Positions 18,675-26,100 of a DNA stretch of 64,000 nucleotides are shown here, piece by piece. The position numbers and the translations under genes were made by a program. The notes beneath the pieces were generated by a model. That model had not been told where the DNA came from. It searched no databases and saw only the letters and a program-made list of their open reading frames with translations. Position 1 is the first letter of the stretch, and the number at the start of each line of letters is the position of its first letter. This stretch comes from BPGL01 sp035463115 (GTDB taxonomy: Bacteria > Actinomycetota > UBA4738 > HRBIN12), in the NCBI GenBank assembly GCA_035463115.1, contig DATHTO010000090.1:32260-96259 (forward strand). Direction: 5' to 3'.

Positions 18675-18814
18675 CGCGCCGCGACGATCATGCGGAAGGC
18701 GGCGGGATCGGCACGCAGTGCTTTCGTCGTGACGAAGATGGACATCAGCTCGGATGATCGCGACGGCATCGCCCAAGCGTAGCTGCGCCGTGCGCGGCCG
18801 GAACTTGTCACTCT

Positions 18815-18862
18815 TGCGGTTCCGTACGGGTCTGGCATAGAAAACGGCCGACATACGGAACG
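18815..18862 (+). promoter_or_regulatory. Candidate promoter with inverted repeat upstream of histidine kinase 1
   Basis: Arms GTTCCGTA (18820-18827) and TACGGAAC (18855-18862) are perfect inverted copies separated by 27 bases. TTGCGG (18815-18820) and CATAGA (18837-18842) are weak -35/-10-like hexamers with 16-base spacing. The kinase start codon is 34 bases beyond the right arm. A dimeric regulator site is an inference from symmetry and position only. Confidence 0.35.
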
Positions 18863-18895
18863 CTGTCTCCGGGGCACAGCAGGGGGAGTGGAGAC

Positions 18896-20317
18896 ATGGC
18901 CAGTGCTGCGGTCGGTTCGAGGCGTCAGGGCAATCATGACGCGCAGTTCAGTCGGAGTGCCAAATACCTTCCGTACGGTCTCGCGGCGGCAGTCCTGACT
19001 GCGATCACGGTCGGGATGGGCGTTGACGCAGGTTCGCGTGAGGCCCTCGGGTTAGGCCTGCTCATCTGGGCTCTGTTCGCGTCGCTTGGGGCCATGGCAA
19101 CGATCGAGCTCGGCGAAGGGCGACCGGCGCTATCGATGGACATGCCGGTTCTGCTGGCGTGCGCCTTCGTGGAAGGTCCTTTCGTGGCCGGACTCGTCGC
19201 GTTTGCAGGCACCTTCGACCAGTTCGAGATTCGACGGCAGAGCAGCTTTTCGCAGATCATTTCGAATCATGGCCAGACGGCACTGAGTGTCATGGCCGCT
19301 GGCCTTGTCTTCACTCTCGTTGGAGGGTTGGCGGAGGGGCTACCGATTGCCGTTGCAGGAGCAGTCCTAGCGCTTCTTATCGACGTCGTAGTGAATTATT
19401 CATGCGTAGCACTCATGCAGTCGCTCGTCACTGGTCGCTCAGTCGGCGACATCCTTGCAATCATGAAAATCGGAAGCACAGGCGGCTTCATCGTCTTGTA
19501 CATCGCATTCGGATTGCTGGGGTTGCTGATGGCGCTCGCCTATCAAGGTTTCGCGTTCGTCGGTGTCTTCGTCTGTGTAGCTCCCCTCCTCTTGGCCCGC
19601 GAGGCGTTCTTCAAGACCCTCCGTGTCGAGCAGGAACTTTCGCGCGTCGAGGCGCAAGCCTTGGCGCTTTCGAAGGTCGACGCGCGAATCGCGGATGAGC
19701 GCCATGATGAGCGCTCGAAGATTGCCGCAGCGCTACACGACGAGATCCTGCAGTGTCTATATGACGTTGAGATCAGAGCGCAGGTCATCCGAGAGGATTT
19801 GCGCCGAGGTCGGCTCCTCGATCTTGAAGACGACGTTCCCGCCTTGGTTCGCGCTTCACAAGCCGCAGCCACGGAACTCCGCGACGTCATTCAAGGCCTG
19901 CGTAGGTCTCCGATTGGGAGGGCCGGATTGACAGACACGGTCGCGCTGCTGGCGAACCACTTGCGCGATGAATCCAATATCAACTTCGTCCTCAACCTTG
20001 ACTCAGCGATGTCGGCTACAGCCGACGTCGAGCTAGTGGCTTATCAGATCCTTCGCGAGGCTATGACGAACGCCGCGCGACACTCGGGTGCGGACACGGT
20101 CTGGGTTTCGATCTCTTACCGGGTCGGTGAGCTATTGCTTGAGGTGGTGGACAACGGAGCGGGATTCGATGCGTCTAGCGAACAGCATGGCCGACACTTT
20201 GGTCTAGCACTCATGAAGGAAAGGGCGGAGAGCGCGGGTGGGTCCCTGACCATCTCTTCGCAGTACCGGCAGGGTGCTGTTGTAGCGGCGCACCTTCCGC
20301 TGCGGAGGTTGCCCTGA
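18896..20317 (+). CDS. Membrane sensor histidine kinase 1 (HisKA_3/NarL type)
   Basis: A 473-residue kinase. Residues about 22-245 form an N-terminal domain with roughly seven to eight membrane segments and very short loops, ending APLLLAREAFF. A coiled stretch (about 245-275) leads to the phosphoacceptor helix DERSKIAAALHDEI with His281, then the HATPase domain: N box REAMTNAARHSG and G box DNGAGFD. ALHDE is typical of kinases that pair with NarL/LuxR-type response regulators, but none is nearby. GGGGGAGTGGAGAC precedes the ATG. It contains TTA leucine codons (for example residue 53) and looks lower in G+C than the flanks. Kinase 2 shares the same architecture. The membrane domain probably senses a hydrophobic or membrane-derived signal. 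Confidence 0.88.
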   Translation: MASAAVGSRRQGNHDAQFSRSAKYLPYGLAAAVLTAITVGMGVDAGSREALGLGLLIWALFASLGAMATIELGEGRPALSMDMPVLLACAFVEGPFVAGLVAFAGTFDQFEIRRQSSFSQIISNHGQTALSVMAAGLVFTLVGGLAEGLPIAVAGAVLALLIDVVVNYSCVALMQSLVTGRSVGDILAIMKIGSTGGFIVLYIAFGLLGLLMALAYQGFAFVGVFVCVAPLLLAREAFFKTLRVEQELSRVEAQALALSKVDARIADERHDERSKIAAALHDEILQCLYDVEIRAQVIREDLRRGRLLDLEDDVPALVRASQAAATELRDVIQGLRRSPIGRAGLTDTVALLANHLRDESNINFVLNLDSAMSATADVELVAYQILREAMTNAARHSGADTVWVSISYRVGELLLEVVDNGAGFDASSEQHGRHFGLALMKERAESAGGSLTISSQYRQGAVVAAHLPLRRLP

Positions 20318-20324
20318 TGTCGTG

Positions 20325-20357
20325 AACAAGCCCCCGGCGAGCCGCCGGGGGCTTGTT
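20325..20357. terminator. Two-way rho-independent-type terminator
   Basis: A perfect 15-bp stem (AACAAGCCCCCGGCG at 20325-20339 with its complement at 20343-20357) and a 3-base loop. It lies 8 bases after the kinase 1 stop on the + strand and 24 bases after the small peptide gene stop on the - strand, so it can end both transcripts. T-rich flanks are short on both sides. Confidence 0.8.
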
Positions 20358-20380
20358 GTCAGCTATCTGCGCTCTACTCC

Positions 20381-20467
20381 TCAGCCGGCCCGGAAGTGGG
20401 CACCGCCCGCGAGCGCGAGCGCGGCGATTGAGCCGATTGCCAGAACGACCCGACGCACGATGGTCAT
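20381..20467 (-). CDS. 28-residue hydrophobic peptide, GGAHFRAG family copy 1
   Basis: Small gene with ATG start and TGA stop, preceded by GGGAGGG at about 7 bases. The peptide begins MTIVRRVVLAIG, has a hydrophobic Ala/Leu stretch from residue 7 to 20 and ends AGGAHFRAG. Two further copies at 22758 and 22895 have the same length and tail: 18 of 28 positions are identical in all three. In the shared nine-residue tail, seven codons differ between copies without changing the amino acid, which argues strongly for real translation. A basic N-terminus plus one hydrophobic segment suggests membrane insertion or export with the tail outside. It is divergent from kinase 2 and closed by a terminator. 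I do not recognise the family; type I toxin-like or signalling peptide are both possible. Confidence 0.8.
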   Translation of the reverse strand: MTIVRRVVLAIGSIAALALAGGAHFRAG

Positions 20468-20522
20468 GTGGATCCCTCCCTTGTTCTCGGCCGCATCCCC
20501 GCATGGGGGACGTCCATGAATA

Positions 20523-20537
20523 TCGGGTGACACCCGA
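20523..20537. promoter_or_regulatory. Palindrome between peptide copy 1 and kinase 2
   Basis: TCGGGTG-A-CACCCGA is a perfect inverted repeat with 7-base arms in the 171-base divergent intergenic region, 56 bases upstream of the peptide start and 102 bases upstream of the kinase 2 start. A second short hairpin (TCCCC-GCAT-GGGGA, 20496-20509) lies in the peptide leader. A shared operator is plausible; the binding protein is unknown. Confidence 0.4.
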
Positions 20538-20638
20538 ACGACCCACAAGCCGCGCGTTAGGGGTACGACGTATGGCGTAGCGGGTTCACCCATCGGCGCT
20601 ACTTGAGACGGCGAGCCGACAAACGATGATGGGAGAAC

Positions 20639-22114
20639 GTGTCCCACTCTGCTGAAGCACACCGAGACGGCGAGAAGCGGTTAGCGCTGGTGCAGTTCGC
20701 CGTAGCTGTGCCGACCATCGCCGTGATGGCGGTCGCTTTTTCGACCGCGGACTTTGAGGCGCGATGGTTCCTGTGGAGTGTCCTGATTACCGCGATCGAA
20801 CTGATGCCGGTTCCAGCATGGCGAGGGATCACGATCAGTGTCGGGTTTCCCTTGCTGATAGCGATCGCCATGCTGTACCCACCCAGCGTTGCGGTGGTTC
20901 TCACATTTCTCGGCGCTAGCGACCCCCGAGAGCTACGTCGAGAAGTCAGTGTTGGCCTCGCGCTCTTCAACCGATCGCAAGTTGCACTCGCCGTAATGGC
21001 GGCCAGCGCTGTGTTCCACGCCCTTATCGGTGAGCCAGCAGGCGTTAGGCTCGAGACCCTCGATCCGGTGGTCCTTGTCGGAGCGGCGTCCGTAGCAGCT
21101 ATCGCAGACTACATCGTGAACGGCAGCTTGGTTGCTGTGTACATGAGCACGAAGCTCAGGATGAACCCGTGGCGTGTGTTGCAACACATGAGAGCCGGGA
21201 ACCTACGTGAATTCTTGATCAGCTACCTTGGACTCGGCGTCCTCGGCTTGACCTTGGCCGTTCTGTTCCAGGAAGTTGGGCCATGGTCACTCCCGGCTTT
21301 CCTCGCTCCATTGCTGTTCGCGCGGCAGGTGTTCTTCAGATCCAAGGCTCTAGAGGAAGCGCATGAAGAACTGCAAGAGCGAGAGCAGGTGCTCCGGGAG
21401 CTTTCGAACACGATGGCGGAGGAACGGGCCGACGAGCGCCTGCAGATCGCCGGCTACTTGCACGACGACCTAGCTCAGGTTCTATTCCGCCTTTCATTGC
21501 AGGTCGATATCGCGAAGAAGTTGCTTGATAAGCGTGATCTGGCGGAGCTTCAGGCTCAGCTCAGCAAGATCAAGGATTCGAAGCAGGAAACCTCCAACCG
21601 AATCCGTGCCCTGATCCGTGACCTACACAGGTCACCTCTCGGCGCCAAGGGATTAGCCGAGGCGATTGAGTCGCTGATCGATGAGGTCGGGAAGGATTCC
21701 GACGTTGCGTTTCACCTGGACGTCGAAGACATTGACCTACCAGCGCCTATTGCTCTGCTGCTCTACCACATCGGCCGGGAAGGAGTGATGAACGCTCTCA
21801 AGCATGCTGACGCGTCGGACGTCTGGCTGTCAGTTCTCGAGGAGCGGGAACACATCGTCCTCCGGCTCCGGGACAACGGGCGCGGTTTCGACGCGTCTGT
21901 GCCCGGGCCCGAGGGGCACTATGGGATGTCGATGATGCGGGGTCGGGCAAGAGTCGGTGGAGGGACGTTCCAAGTCGAGTCGTCACCGGGTCGCGGGACC
22001 CTCGTTATCGTTCAATTCCCGGTTGACCTTCTGCAGCGGGACTTGCCCGATTCCGAGACGCCAAACGCCAATGGTCAGGGGCGTGCTTTCCCCGGTACGA
22101 CAGAACCCACATGA
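20639..22114 (+). CDS. Membrane sensor histidine kinase 2 (HisKA_3/NarL type)
   Basis: A 491-residue paralogue of kinase 1. About seven or eight membrane segments fill residues 15-228, ending FLAPLLFARQVFFRS, directly comparable to APLLLAREAFFKT in kinase 1. A coiled coil (ALEEAHEELQEREQVLRELS) precedes the phosphoacceptor helix DERLQIAGYLHDDLAQVL with His275. ATP-binding boxes are GREGVMNALKHADA and DNGRGFD, and SSPGRGTLVIVQFP closes the HATPase fold. The GTG start has GGGAGA close upstream. TTA leucine codons (residues 15 and 339) and lower G+C match kinase 1. It lacks a neighbouring response regulator. Its last 110 bases overlap the oppositely oriented DUF5317 gene. Confidence 0.88.
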   Translation: MSHSAEAHRDGEKRLALVQFAVAVPTIAVMAVAFSTADFEARWFLWSVLITAIELMPVPAWRGITISVGFPLLIAIAMLYPPSVAVVLTFLGASDPRELRREVSVGLALFNRSQVALAVMAASAVFHALIGEPAGVRLETLDPVVLVGAASVAAIADYIVNGSLVAVYMSTKLRMNPWRVLQHMRAGNLREFLISYLGLGVLGLTLAVLFQEVGPWSLPAFLAPLLFARQVFFRSKALEEAHEELQEREQVLRELSNTMAEERADERLQIAGYLHDDLAQVLFRLSLQVDIAKKLLDKRDLAELQAQLSKIKDSKQETSNRIRALIRDLHRSPLGAKGLAEAIESLIDEVGKDSDVAFHLDVEDIDLPAPIALLLYHIGREGVMNALKHADASDVWLSVLEEREHIVLRLRDNGRGFDASVPGPEGHYGMSMMRGRARVGGGTFQVESSPGRGTLVIVQFPVDLLQRDLPDSETPNANGQGRAFPGTTEPT

Positions 22115-22667
22115 CCAAAGGCCGGGGATTCACCCGGCTCCTTCCACGCATCGCCTGCACTATGAACCATCCCATCCCGCCATAGAGAAGGACGTCGCCT
22201 ATTGAGATGACGACTCCGATGGGTTCAGGTAGGGGAATTACATCCCCGAGAATCCGCAGGACGTCTTCGTCGGTCATCAGATGATGCTTGGCGTTAGAGG
22301 GGTCCCCCAGAGAATCAACCGTACCCCCGGCAGTTTCTATGGCTGTGGCGCTCACCGGCATGCCCGCATTGGCGCCTACAACCGCAAGGTTGAGCAGCAG
22401 GCCGAGCGTCATTGCCGGTGCGGCTGGGATCCTCCGGTTCAGCGCAATGACGAGGAGCAAGCATACGTATGACGCGATGAGGGTGACCGCTGCGTCACCA
22501 GCGCTTGAGAGGTACGGCAAGTCGGGAACCGGCGCGACCTGAAGCGCCAGGCCGACAACGGCGATCCCCCACCAGTGAACTGCGACCTGCTCGAACGCTC
22601 GGAGGGAGCCGCCGGCGAGAAGCCCAATCACGATCGCGATCGCGACGGCACCAAGGACTGGCGACAT
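22005..22667 (-). CDS. DUF5317-like membrane protein
   Basis: A 220-residue protein with about five to six membrane segments, beginning with a hydrophobic GAVAIAIVIGLLAGGSLRAFEQ helix. Residues about 100-175 contain the pattern I associate with the DUF5317 family: VGANAGMPVSATAIE, SNAKHHLMTDEDVLRILGDVIPLP and a final GDVLLYGGMGWFIVQAM helix. The function of the family is unknown. The last ~37 residues are polar and read antisense to the end of kinase 2 (110-base tail-to-tail overlap), so that tail may be a non-conserved extension. It shares the island's lower G+C and sits between peptide copies 1 and 2. Confidence 0.72.
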   Translation of the reverse strand: MSPVLGAVAIAIVIGLLAGGSLRAFEQVAVHWWGIAVVGLALQVAPVPDLPYLSSAGDAAVTLIASYVCLLLVIALNRRIPAAPAMTLGLLLNLAVVGANAGMPVSATAIETAGGTVDSLGDPSNAKHHLMTDEDVLRILGDVIPLPEPIGVVISIGDVLLYGGMGWFIVQAMRGRSRVNPRPLVMWVLSYRGKHAPDHWRLASRNRASPAAEGQPGIER

Positions 22668-22706
22668 GGGTCAACGCTAATGCCTGCCGGGCATGTCGGA
22701 GCTAAA

Positions 22707-22738
22707 CAAACGCTCCCACCCTAGGGCGGGAGCGTTTG
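22707..22738. terminator. Hairpin terminator after peptide copy 2
   Basis: An 11-bp perfect stem, CAAACGCTCCC with GGGAGCGTTTG, encloses a further CCC-TA-GGG. On the - strand it is followed by a T-rich run and lies 19 bases beyond the stop of peptide copy 2. It therefore probably ends the transcript of copies 3 and 2 before the DUF5317 gene. Confidence 0.75.
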
Positions 22739-22757
22739 CTGGGAAGGTCGAGTTGGC

Positions 22758-22844
22758 TCAGCCAGCGCGGAAGTGCGCGCCTCCGGCAAGGGCCAGCGTG
22801 GCGAGCGTCCCAATCGCGAGAACGATCCGCTTGAGAGTGGTCAT
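22758..22844 (-). CDS. 28-residue hydrophobic peptide, GGAHFRAG family copy 2
   Basis: Begins MTTLKRIVLAIGTLATLAL and ends AGGAHFRAG, 28 residues with a TGA stop. A very strong ribosome site, GGAGGGAGGA, sits 5 bases before the ATG. It differs from copy 3 at 5 residues, at positions 2, 3, 4, 5, 11 and 19 region only, and shares the whole tail with copies 1 and 3. It lies 50 bases downstream of copy 3 with no terminator between, so the two are probably on one mRNA. Function unknown; see copy 1 for the family argument. Confidence 0.82.
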   Translation of the reverse strand: MTTLKRIVLAIGTLATLALAGGAHFRAG

Positions 22845-22894
22845 CTCAGTCCTCCCTCCATCGAACGTGAACGGGTGGGACGGGCGTGGGGCGC

Positions 22895-22981
22895 CTAACC
22901 AGCCCTGAAGTGGGCGCCGCCGGCCATCGCCAGCGTTGCGAGCGTTCCGAGCGCCAGAACGATCCGTCGGATCAGCTTCAT
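22895..22981 (-). CDS. 28-residue hydrophobic peptide, GGAHFRAG family copy 3
   Basis: Begins MKLIRRIVLALGTLATLAM and ends AGGAHFRAG, 28 residues with a TAG stop. The ribosome site GGAGGGGAGGGG lies just before the ATG. The tail Arg is AGG here against CGG and CGC in copies 1 and 2, a change needing a first-base substitution, while the amino acid is kept. It is the first gene of a probable two-gene transcript with copy 2 and is divergent from the SARP-type regulator that starts 208 bases away. Confidence 0.82.
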   Translation of the reverse strand: MKLIRRIVLALGTLATLAMAGGAHFRAG

Positions 22982-23189
22982 GGTGCCCCTCCCCTCCGTG
23001 CCGCCCTGCCCATCAGGGCTTCTTGATGGCGATTGTGCTCGCACCCACTAAAGGCGTACTAAGGAAGACCTAGGGCGGGGTCCCTCATATCCATCCCCCG
23101 GACCGCGAGGCAGCGACGCCGAACGGGGGTTTCCGGAGGGGCGAACCGTCCCCTAGGCTAAGCGTTTCCGCAGGTGGGCAAGGGGGGAA

Positions 23190-26100
23190 TTGGACGGCCG
23201 GCTGTCCTTCGAGGTGCTCGGACCCGTTCGGGTGCGCCAGGGTGCCGAAGAGGTTCCGATCGGGTCAGGGCAGCGGCGTGCCCTCCTCGCGCTCCTCCTC
23301 AGGCGCCCCTCCGAGGCGATCGCGGCCGACATCCTGATCGACGGCCTGTGGGGCGACGACCCTCCCGCGACCGCCCGGACCGCGCTCCAGGTTCACGTCT
23401 CCCAGCTCCGGAAGGCGCTCGGCGATCACGACGGCGAGCTCATCCAGACCGTCGCGAACGGCTATCTGATCGCGATCCCCGACGACTCGCTCGACCTCCG
23501 GCGGTTCCGCCGGTTGCTCAGCGAGGGTCGCCGAGCGCTCGAGGGCGGCGACCCCGCACGCGCGCACGACCTCCTCGCGGGAGCCGTCACGCTCTGGCGC
23601 GGATCTCCGTTCGAGGGCGTCGACCTCGACGGCATCGGCGCGGGCGATGCCGCCACGCTCGAGGAGGAGCGCGATGAGGCCCGCGCCCTGCGGATCGAAG
23701 CCGATCTGGCGCTGGGTCGGCATCGGGAGGTCGTCCCGGAGCTCGAGCAGCTCGCGGTGACCCATCCGTTCGACGAGCGCTACGCGCAGCTCCTCGCGCT
23801 GGCCCTGTACCGCGCCGGCCGCCCGGCCGACGCACTCGCCGCGATCGCACGCCTGCGTCGTTCGCTCGCCGACGATCTCGGGCTCGACGCCGGGCCCGCG
23901 ATCGAGCGGCTGGAACGCGCGATCCTGAACGCCGATCCGTCGCTCACGCTCGGAGGGGTGGACGAGGAGCATCCGCCGCGCGAGACACGCAAGGTCGTCA
24001 CGGCGGTGCGGTTCCGGCTCGAACACGGCGGTGATCCCGAGGCGCGCCGCGGACGTGTGCTCGCCGTGAGCGGTCTCTTCCGCGAGATCGTCACCCGGCT
24101 CGACGGCACCGTCGATGACGGCCCACCCGACCGGCTCACCGGCGTGTTCGGACTTCCGACGGTGCACGAGGACGACGCGATCCGTGGACTCCGAGCGGCG
24201 TGGGAGCTCCGGGAGCGCGCCCCGTCTGCGGCCGCAGACCTTCGCGTCGGCGTGGCGACCGGTGAGGTCATCGCCGAGACCGAGGGAGATCGACGCCGGC
24301 TGCTCACGACGGATCCGCTCGATGCTGCGGAGACCCTCGCGCTCAGCGCCGATCCGGGCGACATCCTGCTCGCGCAGTCCACCTATCGGCTCGCCCGCGC
24401 GGTGGCGGGTGCCGAACCCCACGAGTCGGTCCGCCTCGGCGACGGGCGCGTCGCGAGCACCGCCTTCCGTCTGCGCGAGCTCGCTCCCGAGCCGACGGTG
24501 CAGCGGCCACGCGCACCGATCGTCGGCCGTGACGGCGAACTGGCCGCCATCACGGCGGCGTTCGACATGGCGCGCGCCGACCGTCGTCCGCGGTTCGTCG
24601 CAGTGATGGGTGCGGCCGGCATCGGGAAGACCCGGCTGGCCGACGCGGCTGCGTCGGCGCTCGGCGCTCGCGTCGCCGTCGGGCGGTGCCTTCCGTACGG
24701 CCGCGACATCACGTTCTGGCCGATCGCCGAGGTCATCCGCGACGTCGCGGGCGTCACCGAGGACGACCCGCTGCAAACGGTGCACGACAAGATCGCGTCG
24801 CTCGTCGCCGGTGCCGAGGACGACGTCGCGTTCCTGACGGCGCAGCTGGACGCGATCTTGGGTCTCAGTGACGAACCCCCCGCACCCGACGAGCTGTTCT
24901 GGGCCGTGCGGCGCTTCGTCGAGTTGGCGGGCGCCGACGAGCCGCTCGTCGTCGTGATCGAGGACCTCCACTGGGCCGACGAGAAGGTGCTCGATCTGCT
25001 CGAGTATCTCCGCGACGTCGTGAAAGACGCCTCACTCCTGCTGCTCGGCCTCGCCCGCCCGGAGGTCCGCGAGCGCCGCGCTTCGTTCGGCCGGCGCGAC
25101 GGGGACGTCGTCCTGGAGCTTCCTCCGCTGCCGGAGGAGGCGAGCGCCGAGCTCGTGCGGCACGCGTTGGGTGGTGCGGAGCTCGAGGACGACGCACGTC
25201 GACGCTTGATGATGGCCGCCGACGGCAATCCGCTCTTCCTCGAGGAGCTGCTGTCGATGCTGATCGACGACGGATGGCTCCATCACGACGGAGAACGCTG
25301 GCGCGTCCGCGCCGAGCTCGGTGGCGTTCCGCTGCCGCCTTCGGTGCGGGCGTTGCTCGAGGCGCGCCTCGATCGACTCCCGCCCGACGAGCGAGACGTG
25401 CTCGAGGCCGCCGCGATCGTCGGCCGATCGTTCGCGGACCGCGATCTCGCGGAGCTCCGCCCCGACGTCGCACCGACCATCCGCATGGAGCGGCTCGACG
25501 CGCTCGTCGCGCGCGACCTCATCACGGTGGATCGCTTCGCCGGCGCAGGCGACCGGAGCTACAGCTTCCACCACATCCTGATGCGCGACGCGGTGTACTC
25601 GGCCGTTCCGAAGGAACGTCGGGCGCAGGACCACGAGCGGTTCGGTGACGCGCTCGAGCGTCGCTCCGGCGACCGTCTCGGAGAGCTCGAGGAGATCGTC
25701 GGCTACCACTTCGAGACCGCTTGGCGGTTGCGCACCGAGCTCGGACACCCGGCCGACGATCTGGGGATGCGCGCCTCCCGGCACCTCGCGAACGCGGGCC
25801 ACCGGGCGCTCGCGCGCGACGACCCGGGCGCCGCCGCGAGCCTGTTCGCACGCGCGCGAGCGTGCCTCACCGGGGACAACGCGGCCACGGCGGATCTCGC
25901 GTTGCACGAGGCGGTCGCGTCCTTCCGCCTCGGCGAGTTCACCGCCGCCGAGCGTACGCTCGCGGCCGGCATCGAGACCGCCGAGAGGCGCGACGACGTC
26001 GCGATCCGCTGGCGACTCCTGCTCGAGCGTCAGGAGCTCGGCAGCTACCACCGCCCCGACGAGCACGGGGCCGAGGCCACGCGGACCGTGGCGCTCGACG

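Noticed and set aside
22693..22908. 71-codon + strand frame over peptide copy 2
   Set aside because: It begins inside the terminator hairpin and is the antisense of the peptide gene; the synonymous-change pattern supports the - strand frame instead.
18815..23190. Attachment sites or mobile-element genes bounding the low-G+C island
   Set aside because: No integrase, transposase, tRNA or direct flanking repeat was visible, so transfer is inferred from composition only.
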